In this document: positions 1 through 10,735 of the stretch, one piece after another
Position numbering within the stretch: position 1 is the stretch's first letter
How the letters are laid out: the number at the start of each line of letters is the position of its first letter
Assembly (NCBI GenBank): GCA_030748775.1
Contig: JASMLH010000008.1
Span: 1 to 49,894 of the forward strand
DNA from: Candidatus Thalassarchaeaceae archaeon
GTDB lineage: Archaea > Thermoplasmatota > Poseidoniia > Poseidoniales > Thalassarchaeaceae
Length of the DNA: 49,894 nt
Direction: 5' to 3'
Notes under the pieces: generated by a model
The model's input: only the letters and a program-made list of their open reading frames with translations
Database searches by the model: none
Told to the model about the DNA's origin: nothing
Made by a program: the position numbers and the translations under genes

Positions 1-2763
1 CGTGGTCAGGTTGTACCTTGCTATGCCGATGTTCTCGAATCCCAGGTATACGACGTCCCCAACCTTGGCAATCCTGGCCCTCTCGGTGTCGTCTCCGGCA
101 GTCCAAACGTCTACCACGGTGCCGTTTGCAGTGTTAATCACTGCTGCGCCCTCGAAGGTTCCCGCGTACAGTAGGTCTGTCCCTATTGGCACGACGGAAA
201 TTACGAACCTAGAAGGCATCCCGTCTCCCTGGCCACCGCCCCCGCCACCGGAAGTCCAGCAGTCCTCGAGTTCGATGGAGGGTTGGTTCGCCGTTGGCCA
301 GTTCCACATGCATGCTCCTCTGTTGGTTCCGGCGTAGATTCCGTTGCCATCGCTTGAAACGTCGTAGAACTCGTATGGGTCATTGTTCCACCCGGGTATG
401 CTGGTCGGAAGCATCTCCCACGAGGTTCCGTCCCACCTGGCGAGTCCGCCGTTGCTGTTTGCTCCCGAGTTCTGTACTTCCGAGCCTATTAGCAGGCCAC
501 CGTAGTAGTCTATCCCGAGGGTGTTAACGTCAGCGTCGGGGATTCCGTTCGGATCGTCGGGAGTCCAAAGGTCGATAATGTCGCTAGTCAGCCTATCGAT
601 AATCAGAACCCCCAGGCCCGGGAGTCCCAGGTATATCTTGTCCCCATCTACAGCTAGGGGGGTTTCATCCAGGTTGTCGACCTCGAGGGACTGCCATGAC
701 CCGATGATGGTGGGGCCGCTCAGGTCAATCCTCATCACCCCCTGGTCGCCGGTCGCTATGTACGCAACTCCGTACCTCGTTGCGATGTCCCGGACAGAGT
801 CCGAGTCGAGTCCGTTCGATGTTGAGAATGTCTCCACGACCTGCTGAAGAGAGGTCGAATACAGGGATACCCCCGTCTCTAGGTGCCCTATCACCAGGAT
901 GTCGTTGCTGGCATCGTAGGCCATGCTGGTAACGTAGGAGGAGCTGAGTCCCTGAATGTCCCCGTAGTAAGAGCCGTCCAGGTTGCTTAGCCTGTGCGTT
1001 CCGCTTCCCGTGGTACTGACCCAGACCCATCCGTTCTCGTCCTGGATGATGGCTGTGATCGACCCCGGGTCGGATACGTGTTCTCCAAGGTCGAACGGAG
1101 CCTTCCATATTCCGGCCCTCTTGTCCATCATATCGATCACGCTGCCCGAGGAAATCCAGAACTCGCCGCCCTGACCGTCATCGATGATGGCTGTGACCTG
1201 GGCGTCGTCTATGGAGGGACTGCTTACCACTGCCATGTTCCCATTCGAGGTGTCCTCCATGACCCGGCCCAGAGTCCCTGAACCGTCGCTGACTAGCGCC
1301 ATGGACGAGGCCGGAGCCCTATCTGGCCCGCTAGGCCAGCCGCTGATCGTTACTCCCTGGCCAGAGAGTCCGAGGTCGGAAAGCGAAATCTCGGATTGGA
1401 AAAGTAGCGAGTCGGTGTCGTATGCCTGAACCTGGTCCTCACCTAGGATGTGAAGCCAGCCGGGAGTGGCTGCAAGGCCGATGACCGTATCGGAAACCAG
1501 CCAGTTACTAGATGACCAGGAAGAGAGCCAAGTTGAGGAAGAGAGGTCCAGCCTGTCTATTCCTGAGTCCGATGTGGCGATGTAGAGGACGTCCTCGGCT
1601 ATCGAGATGTCCGATATGGAGTCACCCGAGAGGAAGTTCGATGACCCCCAGGCCGTATTCCTATCGATGACCACCGTCGAGGAGTCACTCGATGAGACAT
1701 TGTAGTTGATGCTGTGGATCCCGTGTTCCTCGGTTGCTACGAACAAATTCCTGCCATCGACTTGGAGCCTCACAGGGACCTCCACATCTGAGCCTAAGCA
1801 GAACTCCAGGGATTTCCAGTTGGACCCCTTAGTCGATGCCAGGTAGTGTAGGGTGCAGTCGGTGGCTGCCCAAACCACGCCAAACACATCTACCGTCATC
1901 CCAAGTATCGGCTCGGAGCTGGTGGTGTTTACGTCCTCTGGGAACCCTGAGATTTCGCTCGAGTCGCTAAGCCTTGTAGCTGAGACGTTGCCCCTCGAGT
2001 CTCCGACGTACAGAGTGTCCCGATTTGCGTCCACGACCAGAGACGTTCCTGAAACCCCTGTGATAATGTCGATGATGCGCTTGTTTGCGTTGTCATCGAG
2101 ATGTAGTAAATCGTCATCGACCAGGAGGTATAGCCTGCCATCAATTGGGTTGTAGCCACTGTCGTGCACTGTAACGTTTAGCGGATTGAAGGAGAGCTTA
2201 GGGTCTACTGGCCTCAGGGCCTCGATGACCAGGTCAGTTATCTCTATCCCAGTTGGGAGGTGCCAGGATGCATCGCTGACAGTGTTCGGCTTTAGTGAGG
2301 TATCGAGGATACCTCCTGTAACCGTTGGAGGGTTATTCGAGAATGCGTCTTGCCTACCAAGGTCCCCCTGGCCACTCCAGTCCAGAATCTGGGTCTGAGT
2401 GTTCATTATGGCGAGTTGTGGTTGGTTGGCCCAGTATCCCTCGCTCCCATTGACTGCAATTTCCAGAGTGAGGTTGCTGATTATAGAGCCAGGAGCGAAC
2501 TCGAGCATCAGATCTGCGTAGGCGGGTGTTCCATTCTCCGGGTCGGAGCCCACGGCGTCCAAATCTATCCACCCAGTATCGTTACTGCCATTCACGCCCC
2601 AAGATCTAGGGGCTACTCCCTCTGAATGGGGCGTCTCAGAGAGCCTCGTTCGCTCGAAAATCTCCGAAGTCATTGACCCGAAAGGCAGCAGTAACATCAG
2701 CAGTACCAGCAGGCCGGCCTTGGCCTTACGTCTGCGTAGCAGGGTGTTGGGACACACGGGCAC
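1..2763 (-). CDS. Large secreted beta-propeller-like/repeat protein, 3' part beyond the left edge (partial)
   Basis: Open minus frame (absent from ORF track because its stop lies off-window). Reverse complement from GTG at 2763 reads VPVCPNTLLRRRKAKAGLLVLLMLLLPFGSMTSEIFERTR (signal peptide) and continues ...GRLYLLVDDDLLHLDD..TLYVGDSRGNVSATRL..; repeated 'LYVGD/LYIATSDSGIDRLDL' blade-like segments. Confidence 0.7.
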   Translation of the reverse strand, partial: MPVCPNTLLRRRKAKAGLLVLLMLLLPFGSMTSEIFERTRLSETPHSEGVAPRSWGVNGSNDTGWIDLDAVGSDPENGTPAYADLMLEFAPGSIISNLTLEIAVNGSEGYWANQPQLAIMNTQTQILDWSGQGDLGRQDAFSNNPPTVTGGILDTSLKPNTVSDASWHLPTGIEITDLVIEALRPVDPKLSFNPLNVTVHDSGYNPIDGRLYLLVDDDLLHLDDNANKRIIDIITGVSGTSLVVDANRDTLYVGDSRGNVSATRLSDSSEISGFPEDVNTTSSEPILGMTVDVFGVVWAATDCTLHYLASTKGSNWKSLEFCLGSDVEVPVRLQVDGRNLFVATEEHGIHSINYNVSSSDSSTVVIDRNTAWGSSNFLSGDSISDISIAEDVLYIATSDSGIDRLDLSSSTWLSSWSSSNWLVSDTVIGLAATPGWLHILGEDQVQAYDTDSLLFQSEISLSDLGLSGQGVTISGWPSGPDRAPASSMALVSDGSGTLGRVMEDTSNGNMAVVSSPSIDDAQVTAIIDDGQGGEFWISSGSVIDMMDKRAGIWKAPFDLGEHVSDPGSITAIIQDENGWVWVSTTGSGTHRLSNLDGSYYGDIQGLSSSYVTSMAYDASNDILVIGHLETGVSLYSTSLQQVVETFSTSNGLDSDSVRDIATRYGVAYIATGDQGVMRIDLSGPTIIGSWQSLEVDNLDETPLAVDGDKIYLGLPGLGVLIIDRLTSDIIDLWTPDDPNGIPDADVNTLGIDYYGGLLIGSEVQNSGANSNGGLARWDGTSWEMLPTSIPGWNNDPYEFYDVSSDGNGIYAGTNRGACMWNWPTANQPSIELEDCWTSGGGGGGQGDGMPSRFVISVVPIGTDLLYAGTFEGAAVINTANGTVVDVWTAGDDTERARIAKVGDVVYLGFENIGIARYNLTT

Positions 2764-2947
2764 GAAATCGACCCCTCGATGTGCGATTTATGAAAGGTAT
2801 GGGTAGACGACTGCGACTTGCTCACCGAGAATTGGGCGAATGCCCGGAAATATCGTTTCCAATGCATTGTTGGCCGATAATCTTCCGATTAGCAATAGGA
2901 TAGCATCATAGGAGATGGTCAGGCCGGGGCACCCGAGAGGTGGGCCT

Positions 2948-5236
2948 GTGGACAACAAGCAACTGCGCGACGACGCGCTGAACTACCATTCATCCGACCC
3001 CCCAGGGAAGGTCACGGTAGTCCCAACCAAGCCCCATGGAACCCAAAGGGAGCTTTCTCTTGCATATTCACCCGGGGTTGCTTACCCCTGCCAGGAAATC
3101 AAGGATACGCCTGATGACGTGTACAAGTACACCTCCAAGGGAAATCTGGTTGCAGTGATTAGCAATGGGACCGCTGTTCTCGGCCTGGGTGACATTGGCG
3201 CTCTGGCCAGCAAACCCGTAATGGAGGGCAAGGGACTTCTGTTCAAGGCATTCGCAGACATCGACGTTTTCGACATAGAGGTCGACAGGACGGATGTGAA
3301 TCAATTCGTGGATGCCGTCAAGGCCATCGCACCGACCTTTGGCGGAATCAACCTAGAAGACATTGGGGCCCCAGAGTGCTTCGAGATTGAGAAGAGGCTG
3401 GTGGAGGAGCTGGACATACCCGTCATGCACGACGACCAGCATGGTACAGCGATAATCTCCGGTGCTGCTCTTCTGAACGGCCTTGAGGTAGTGGAGAAGG
3501 ACATCGGAGACGTGCAGGTGGTAATCCTGGGAGCAGGCGCATCTGCGATTTCTTGCGCTAAGCATTACCTTAGGCTGGGAGTTTCTCCTGAAAACCTGGT
3601 AATGGCCGACTCGAAGGGCATTATCACGACAAACAGGGCAGAGAAAGGCGAGTTGAATGAATACAAGTCTGCTTTCGCCAGGGACCTAGATGATGGTGGC
3701 GTCGAGGATGCCATGGATGGGGCTGACGTTTTCCTCGGACTGTCCAAGGGTGGATTGGTTTCTCCTGAAATGATCAGCAAGATGGCCAAAAGGCCCCTTG
3801 TTTTCGCACTGGCAAATCCCGATCCTGAGATAACCCCCGAGGAAGTAATGAGCGTCAGAGAAGACGCCATTGTTGCCACTGGCAGGTCTGACTACCCCAA
3901 CCAGATCAACAACGTACTGGGTTTCCCCTACATCTTCAGGGGGGCTCTGGATGTCAGGGCCACAGAGATTACCGAGGGAATGAAAATGGCCGCAACTAAC
4001 GCTCTAGCTCAGCTGGCAAAGGAACCGGTTCCTGACGATGTGCTATCGGCCTACGGAGGAGAGCAGATGCAATTCGGGCCAGAGTACCTCATTCCGAAGC
4101 CATTCGATGCAAGGGTGCTAATCTGGGAAGCTAGCGCAGTAGCCGAAGCGGCAGTTGAAGAAGGCGTTTCCAGGCTATCGGCAGAAGAGTTCGATGCTGA
4201 GGAATACAGGGAGGAGCTGGAGGCGAGGCTTGGGCTCACTAGATCAATAATGAGGAGAGTCATCAACCAGGCAAAGAGGGACCAGAAGAAGATAGTGTTC
4301 TGCGAAGGCGAGGACCCCACAATTCTCAAAGCGGCTGCTCAGTGCATCGCAGAGGGGATTTGCAAGCCTATCCTTCTTGGTCAGGTCGATAGGATCGAGG
4401 CCGGTAAAGAAGAATTGGGGCTGGAATTCGAGTGTGAAACGATTGACGTCAGGTATGATTCCCGAAGAAGGACAGATTACGCGGACGAGCTGCACCGCCT
4501 AAGGGGCCGAAGGGGGCTGACAAGGGACGATGCTGTTCGCCAGCTAAAGTCTGCGACGTACTTCGCGCCCATGATGGTCAGGATGAGGGACGCAGATGGA
4601 TATCTGGGTGGTGTCTCTCACCACTATCCCGACATAGTAAGGCCGTGCCTGCAAGTGATTGGTCCCGACCCGGATTCCCATAGAATCGTCGGGATGTACA
4701 TGATGACCGTGAATGGCCAGTTGTTGTTCATTGGAGATGCAACCATCAACATATACCCCGACTCGCGTACCCTCGCTGAGATCGCTATTCAGACGGCAAA
4801 GGTTGCCAGAAGGTTCGGCGTGAAGCCAAAGGTTGCAATGCTCTCATTCTCAAACTTCGGAACCTCGGAAGAGATGAGGACTGACAGGATCGAAGAGGCC
4901 ATTGAGATGGTCAGGGAAATGGAGCCGGATTTGATCATTGACGGTCCCATGCAAGCGGATACCGCATTAGTTCCGGATATCCAGGATGACTTCCCGTTCA
5001 TGTCCTTCAAGGGACCTGCAAACGTTCTCATTTGCCCTAATCTGGCATCTGCAAACATCGCCTACAAGTTGCTTCAGAGAATCGCTGGGGCAGAGATGAC
5101 TGGCCCGATTCTAGAAGGCCTCTCTAGACCTGCTCACGTTCTACAGAGGGGAGACAGTGTGAGAGAGGTTGTTCACATGGCAGCGATATGCGCAGTTGAC
5201 GCTCAGAGAGACGCTAAGCAGAGGCTAATCGACTAG
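2948..5236 (+). CDS. maeB: NADP-dependent malic enzyme, MaeB type with C-terminal phosphotransacetylase-like domain
   Basis: ORF 2915..5236; GTG start likely near 2948 ([14 protein letters not shown]); [33 protein letters not shown] motifs, then PTA-like second half. Confidence 0.9.
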   Translation: MDNKQLRDDALNYHSSDPPGKVTVVPTKPHGTQRELSLAYSPGVAYPCQEIKDTPDDVYKYTSKGNLVAVISNGTAVLGLGDIGALASKPVMEGKGLLFKAFADIDVFDIEVDRTDVNQFVDAVKAIAPTFGGINLEDIGAPECFEIEKRLVEELDIPVMHDDQHGTAIISGAALLNGLEVVEKDIGDVQVVILGAGASAISCAKHYLRLGVSPENLVMADSKGIITTNRAEKGELNEYKSAFARDLDDGGVEDAMDGADVFLGLSKGGLVSPEMISKMAKRPLVFALANPDPEITPEEVMSVREDAIVATGRSDYPNQINNVLGFPYIFRGALDVRATEITEGMKMAATNALAQLAKEPVPDDVLSAYGGEQMQFGPEYLIPKPFDARVLIWEASAVAEAAVEEGVSRLSAEEFDAEEYREELEARLGLTRSIMRRVINQAKRDQKKIVFCEGEDPTILKAAAQCIAEGICKPILLGQVDRIEAGKEELGLEFECETIDVRYDSRRRTDYADELHRLRGRRGLTRDDAVRQLKSATYFAPMMVRMRDADGYLGGVSHHYPDIVRPCLQVIGPDPDSHRIVGMYMMTVNGQLLFIGDATINIYPDSRTLAEIAIQTAKVARRFGVKPKVAMLSFSNFGTSEEMRTDRIEEAIEMVREMEPDLIIDGPMQADTALVPDIQDDFPFMSFKGPANVLICPNLASANIAYKLLQRIAGAEMTGPILEGLSRPAHVLQRGDSVREVVHMAAICAVDAQRDAKQRLID

Positions 5237-6832
5237 GATTGGCTTTGGGCCTGCCTGCTGTACCTCTTCGGAACACCCGGATGAGAACTGCTCGAAGTTC
5301 TCGATGAACATCTGGGCCAGGAGATTTGCGGTCCCGTCGAACTTCTTCTTGTCGTGCCAAGTCTCCCTTGGCTGCAGAATCGAATCCGGTACCCCCTCGC
5401 ATGCCAGGGGAACCGAGAATCCGAACCTCTCGTCGGTAACGAACACCACGTCGTCCAGATCCCCTCTCAATGCTGCATTGAGGAGGGCCCTCGTCCACTT
5501 GATCTTGATCCTGCTGCTGTCTCCGTATCCTCCGGCCACCCATCCTGTGTTTATCATCCAGCACTTGGCTTCATGCCTCTTGATCTTCTCAGATAGGAGA
5601 TCTGCGTAGACGCTGGGGTGCCTGGGCATGAACGGGGCTCCGAAGCATGTTGAGAAAGTCGCCTGGGGCTCGCTAATTCCGACCTCCGTGCCAGCAACCT
5701 TTGCCGTGTATCCAGAGATGAAGTGGTAGGCTGCTTGCTCCGGAGTTAGGCGTGAGAGGGGCGGGAGGACGCCAAATGCATCGCAAGTCAGGAAAACCAC
5801 GTTCTTCGGATGGCCGGCCATGGAATCCTGGGTCCTGTTCTCGATGGACTCAATTGGGTAAGACCCCCTCGTGTTCTGAGTAAGCGATCCGTTCTCGAAG
5901 TCAGGTGTTCCATCAGCATTCAATACTACGTTTTCTAGAATTGAGCCTGGCATCCTAGTAGTCGCAAAAATTGCTGGCTCGTCCTCCTCGGATAGGCCGA
6001 TTAGCTTGGCATAGCATCCCCCTTCAAAATTGAATACTCCGTCATCGGACCAACCGTGCTCGTCGTCCCCCACCAAGGCCCTGTTGGGATCCGCGGAGAG
6101 AGTCGTCTTTCCAGTCCCCGAAAGACCGAAGAACAACGCAGAATCCTCGCCGTCTGTGTTCGCTGAGCAGTGCATTGGGAGCAACCCCTTCATTGGCAGG
6201 ATGTGGTTCATTATGGTGAATATCGCCTTCTTTATCTCGCCCGCGTAATGTGTCCCCCCGATTATCACAAGTCCTCTATCAAGGGCTAGGATGACGAACA
6301 CATGCGAGTTCGTTCCATCCCTTCCCGGGACGGCCCGAAGACTGGGTGCATGCAGGATTGTAAACTCTGGTTCGTGGGACCCGAGCTCCTCCTCCTCGGC
6401 CCTGACGAACATGTTGTGCATGAATGCGGCATGCCAGGCCTTCTCGGTAACCAGCCTGACAGGCATCCGATGATTCGGGTCGGCCCCGCAGAACGCATCC
6501 TTTACGAACAGGTTTTCGCGAGAATTGAGGTGCCCTCTGACCATTCCAAGTAGGTTCTCGAAGACTTTCGAGTTGGTCGACTTGTTTACTTCCCCCCACC
6601 AGACATCTTCCGCTAGGCCGGGTTCGTCCACAATGAACCTGTCATTCGGAGAACGGCCGGTTCGCTCTCCGGTAGTAGCTAGTAGAACGCCCTGGGAAGT
6701 AAGCCTAGCCTCACCAAGTTCTACTGCGGAAGAGTGCAAATCCTGCCATCCCAAGTTCCAGTGGACCTTCCCAGAGGGGTCCAGTCCGTGAACAGATAGA
6801 GGCACGGCAGTCTCTTGCGAGGAGTCCTGCAT
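5225..6832 (-). CDS. pckA: Phosphoenolpyruvate carboxykinase (ATP)
   Basis: GLSGTGKTTLSADPNR kinase-1a motif, TGERTGRSPNDRFIVDEP, FSTCFGAPFMPRHPSVYA; ORF extends to 6949 but homology begins about MQDSSQETAV (6832). Confidence 0.93.
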   Translation of the reverse strand: MQDSSQETAVPLSVHGLDPSGKVHWNLGWQDLHSSAVELGEARLTSQGVLLATTGERTGRSPNDRFIVDEPGLAEDVWWGEVNKSTNSKVFENLLGMVRGHLNSRENLFVKDAFCGADPNHRMPVRLVTEKAWHAAFMHNMFVRAEEEELGSHEPEFTILHAPSLRAVPGRDGTNSHVFVILALDRGLVIIGGTHYAGEIKKAIFTIMNHILPMKGLLPMHCSANTDGEDSALFFGLSGTGKTTLSADPNRALVGDDEHGWSDDGVFNFEGGCYAKLIGLSEEDEPAIFATTRMPGSILENVVLNADGTPDFENGSLTQNTRGSYPIESIENRTQDSMAGHPKNVVFLTCDAFGVLPPLSRLTPEQAAYHFISGYTAKVAGTEVGISEPQATFSTCFGAPFMPRHPSVYADLLSEKIKRHEAKCWMINTGWVAGGYGDSSRIKIKWTRALLNAALRGDLDDVVFVTDERFGFSVPLACEGVPDSILQPRETWHDKKKFDGTANLLAQMFIENFEQFSSGCSEEVQQAGPKPILVD

Positions 6833-6968
6833 CCCACTTCCCCCAACAATCGGGGTGAGCACCAGGCCTTCAAGAGTTCCGGCTTGGAGAATTACACAAA
6901 CTGGGCCATTAGCATAATCGAAGTCCCTGTAGGGGATGTGATTATGCAATGAAAGCCTTGTTGGCAGG

Positions 6969-9900
6969 ATGATGACGGATGAGGAGCCGGATGACAGGAT
7001 TATCCGCGAGCGTCAATTCAAGAGATCCCCCGGGATAGACATCATTGACCTAAATCAAAATCCTTCTAAGGCAGAAGAGGAGGTTTCTCCGCCAGAAGAC
7101 GAGGCGCTCGGAGACGTATTCGACCCATTCATCGACAAGGGTGGTTCCGCCCCTGGAGCAGTACGCTCGGATGGAACCGTTGCATCGGAACCAGAGAGGG
7201 ACGTTGTGACAGAATTGGCGATTGACGGGGAGAGGAGAGTAAACTGGATCCTGATGGCATCCATGGTAGTGGTCTACAGCGCAATAAGCATCCAAATTGG
7301 TAGGACTCTCGATCCTGTCATGGGCACGTTTGCACTCCTGTTACTGGCATCGATGGGATTCTTGCTGGGTGAGTATTGGGTCCCGAAGGAAGGAATGACC
7401 CTTCTGGGAGTTACATGGGTGATTATCTCGATGAAGGTCCTGTACGGCCTAGCCATAGAACTGAGGCAGTGGGGGGTAATCGACAGTGACCTGTTACTGG
7501 GCATCTCACTATTGGTGCTCGTGGGTCTAAACGTCTACGTCTCGTACAGGCACGACCAGGATGCCATAGCTGCCCAGTCGACCCTGGTCCTGCTTGCAAT
7601 TGGATCTACAGCGGGAACAGAGTTCGGAGAGATGGGGGTGGCTGCAATGATCCTCCTGGCAACAATGCTAGTTCACGGACTGGCTCTGAACAGGCAGTCT
7701 GGAAACCTAGCATCACTAGGAATTGCTTCCTCAAACCTCTGGATTGGGATGCATGCCCTGACCTCTGGATTCGAAATCGGCCAACTTCGAGTACTCTCCC
7801 TCGATTCCCCCTTGCTCCTTTTCATGCTCCTGATGACTGTGACAGCGCTCAACGCAGTAATGGCAGCAAGGTTTGCCCGTGAAGAGAACTGGTTCTCTAA
7901 GGGATTCGAAACCGTCGGACTTGGGAAACCAGGACTTTGGGGGGTCTCGATTTCCCTGGGCATGGTAGGTGCGATCCTGGCCGTTGCTTCGAATCGGGAT
8001 GATGTCGGTTACGCCTTGGGAATGATCACCTTCCTAGGAGGGGCATTCGGGGGTTCATACCTGGTCGTCAGAGGAGTAGAGACACGAAGGGTGGCATTAC
8101 CTCTGGTGTCTTCCGGATTGTTACTTAGCCTGCTACTACTGGGTGGTGACTGGGTTCACGGGTCGCTTGACATCTCTGCCTACCAAGTGTTCACCGTTCT
8201 GGGGTCCTTGATCACGGGGGCGGTAATACTCAGAGACCAAAGCAGCGTTTCCGACCGGGTTTTGTGGGTTGGCGCGATAGCTATTCTCGGGATTCTAGTG
8301 ATTCTTGTACCCGCGGAGTTCTCCGATTCTGGTGGTGATGGAGGAGTCCTACTCCTGGGACTACTGGGGGTACTGCACATTGGCACGGCCATTCTAGCAC
8401 TGACCAGAGATTCTCCCTCGCTAGCTGGGGTGACTGTCCTACTGCCTTGGTCCTGGATGCTAATCGAGGAGGTTGTGCAGGAGTCTTACAGGACCATAAT
8501 GCTAGCCAACGACATTTCAGATCCAGGGGGGATAGTCGAGCTTGCCCCCGGCCCACTGGCAGTTTACCTGAGCCTCTCATGCGTTCTGCTGTATGTTGTG
8601 AATAGCAGGATGGGAGGCAATGGGGTGAACCTAGCTTCGGGTTTTCTAGGGATTACGGAGATTTCTTCCTCAATCAGAGATTCTGGGATTCTACAGTTGT
8701 GGAGCATTGGCCTTTGGCTACCTGCTCTAACAGTCCTATTCATGGCACAGTTCGGCGGCTTCGACTCGGTTACGATAGTTGCAGTAGTTTCTCTTCTGGC
8801 TGGGACGCATGCGTATGCCAGCATCGGCGGGTTGAGGGACGGAGGTGGACGTGGCATAATGTGCGCAATAGCCTTGGTAGCTCTGGTAGTGCAATGGAGG
8901 CATGGTCTAGAACAGGAAATGATGGCTATACTATGCATCACGATAGCTTATCTAGTTCAATTTGGAGAAGAAGAGTTTAGCCTGGGAATGGGGCTTGCAT
9001 CTCTTCCGATTCTGGTAGCGATCACTGACAGGAAGGGACCGGTAACTCTTCAGGAGCCGAATTGGCTGTCAGGAGAGGGTGATGTGCTATCATTCCCAAG
9101 CGTGGAAGTGATGGCAGTTGCTTGCTCTGTGATGTTACTGGCAATTTACCTGCCCAAGGCAGACAAATTGGAGAAGATGCTCCCGGCTGCGGCCTCCTCT
9201 CTAGGACTGATCGTGGTGACCACAGTGCTGGCACTCAATTCAGACGAGGTGAGCGTTGTGGCAGCATCCGTTGCTATGTTCGCCATCACCTCACTCTGGC
9301 TGATTGCTAAGGGGGAGTTGCGATCTGAGTTGAAGACTATGGCTAAGCGCGACAGAGTGCTGGAAGAAGCGGGTTTGGGTGCTGCTGGAACATCTGTGTT
9401 GAATGGTGAAGGCGTTGATTCCTACAACCCAAAAATTGCAGAGATGATGGAACTCAGGAAGAAGAGGAGCCATTTGTCTGAGGCAGCTGAACTGGATGAG
9501 CTACTAACCTCTGACATTAGCCATAGGCCAGTCGTTGGAATGTTCGTCCTCGCGATTGTATTGTCATCCACGACAATCGTGGGTGCGCTATTTGGTTCTA
9601 GTCAGGAGATATGGCCACTATTTCTTCTGGCGTCTGGTGGTTTCTCCGCATTGATTGTCCTATTGATTAGAAACAGGACCCGGGGATTGGAGCTTCACCT
9701 TCCTCACGTTCTGGGAATTGAGATGCCAATAGCGTTCTCCATTGTGGGCATCTCGCTCGCTCTGGTAACTGCGCATGTGATTTCACCCGGGAGTAGCAAT
9801 CAGAATCTGCTAGACTTGGCGGTTCACACAATCCTGATATTGTTACTAGTTATGATTTCCCTGGTCCACCAGAAAAATCTACTAGATAGGATTGCCATTG

Positions 9901-10718
9901 CCATTGACTGGTTTGTATTGCCAATCTTATCCGTGAGGTTTCTGGGTGCTATGCTTGGAGGTGGTCTTCCCGCCCCACTTAGCGTGAGTCCTCTAGAAGG
10001 AGATCTGCTTGAGTGGAAGATGCCTTGGATTCTTCTAGAGATGCTGTTGGTCCTATGCGTCTTCATAGGATTCTGGTTGGATGAGAAGAGGTTGCAAATC
10101 GGTCGAGAACAGCAGACTAATGGAACGGTGATCGGTGCTCGGACGTTTGCTATAGTCATGCTTTCCTTTGGAGTTGCAGGAATACTTGCTGCTGCCAATG
10201 GTTGCTATAGGGGTTGGAAGTCTTCTGAGCCATCGGGCCTAGGAATTTCCCTCCCTGCTGGAATGATTGCTCTGGCTTCCATGGCTTCTTGGAACGGGAT
10301 ACTATGGAACACGATTTTTGAGTTCGTTCTAGCATTCGGACTATTGCTAATTCTTGCATGTCTCCTGACTGTTCCCCTGAAGATGGAAAGGTGGACGGTG
10401 ACGATTGCTGCTGATGGCCACCTATTCGTCATTTCAGGGGCTCTGGGGATGGGTCTGCTCGTACAAATCGAGATGCCGATGCTATTGGTAGCCATGTCAA
10501 CAGTGGTATGGGTAGTGGGAATACTGCAACTCAGGAAGGCAATGAGAATATGGGGGCTAGCAGAGTTGGTCGCAGCTGTACTTTGTTCACTGATTTTCGT
10601 TTCAAGCGAGATCACTCAACCAGAGAACCTGCTAGTAGGGCTAACTGTCCTAGCAATTGAATTGGGGATTGTGGCTTGGCTGGGCTCGGCTAGGCAGGAA
10701 GAACTCGTTAGAGACTAG
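6969..10718 (+). CDS. Very large polytopic integral membrane protein (1249 aa), unknown function
   Basis: Long ORF with ~90-aa acidic cytosolic-like N-terminus followed by numerous hydrophobic helices and a charged central linker. Confidence 0.8.
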   Translation: MMTDEEPDDRIIRERQFKRSPGIDIIDLNQNPSKAEEEVSPPEDEALGDVFDPFIDKGGSAPGAVRSDGTVASEPERDVVTELAIDGERRVNWILMASMVVVYSAISIQIGRTLDPVMGTFALLLLASMGFLLGEYWVPKEGMTLLGVTWVIISMKVLYGLAIELRQWGVIDSDLLLGISLLVLVGLNVYVSYRHDQDAIAAQSTLVLLAIGSTAGTEFGEMGVAAMILLATMLVHGLALNRQSGNLASLGIASSNLWIGMHALTSGFEIGQLRVLSLDSPLLLFMLLMTVTALNAVMAARFAREENWFSKGFETVGLGKPGLWGVSISLGMVGAILAVASNRDDVGYALGMITFLGGAFGGSYLVVRGVETRRVALPLVSSGLLLSLLLLGGDWVHGSLDISAYQVFTVLGSLITGAVILRDQSSVSDRVLWVGAIAILGILVILVPAEFSDSGGDGGVLLLGLLGVLHIGTAILALTRDSPSLAGVTVLLPWSWMLIEEVVQESYRTIMLANDISDPGGIVELAPGPLAVYLSLSCVLLYVVNSRMGGNGVNLASGFLGITEISSSIRDSGILQLWSIGLWLPALTVLFMAQFGGFDSVTIVAVVSLLAGTHAYASIGGLRDGGGRGIMCAIALVALVVQWRHGLEQEMMAILCITIAYLVQFGEEEFSLGMGLASLPILVAITDRKGPVTLQEPNWLSGEGDVLSFPSVEVMAVACSVMLLAIYLPKADKLEKMLPAAASSLGLIVVTTVLALNSDEVSVVAASVAMFAITSLWLIAKGELRSELKTMAKRDRVLEEAGLGAAGTSVLNGEGVDSYNPKIAEMMELRKKRSHLSEAAELDELLTSDISHRPVVGMFVLAIVLSSTTIVGALFGSSQEIWPLFLLASGGFSALIVLLIRNRTRGLELHLPHVLGIEMPIAFSIVGISLALVTAHVISPGSSNQNLLDLAVHTILILLLVMISLVHQKNLLDRIAIAIDWFVLPILSVRFLGAMLGGGLPAPLSVSPLEGDLLEWKMPWILLEMLLVLCVFIGFWLDEKRLQIGREQQTNGTVIGARTFAIVMLSFGVAGILAAANGCYRGWKSSEPSGLGISLPAGMIALASMASWNGILWNTIFEFVLAFGLLLILACLLTVPLKMERWTVTIAADGHLFVISGALGMGLLVQIEMPMLLVAMSTVVWVVGILQLRKAMRIWGLAELVAAVLCSLIFVSSEITQPENLLVGLTVLAIELGIVAWLGSARQEELVRD

Positions 10719-10735
10719 GGGCCAATGCTCCTGAA

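Noticed and set aside
725-1281. Short ORFs opposite the left-edge secreted protein
   Set aside because: Antisense/alternate-frame ORFs in GC-rich coding DNA; the continuous minus frame with signal peptide explains the region.
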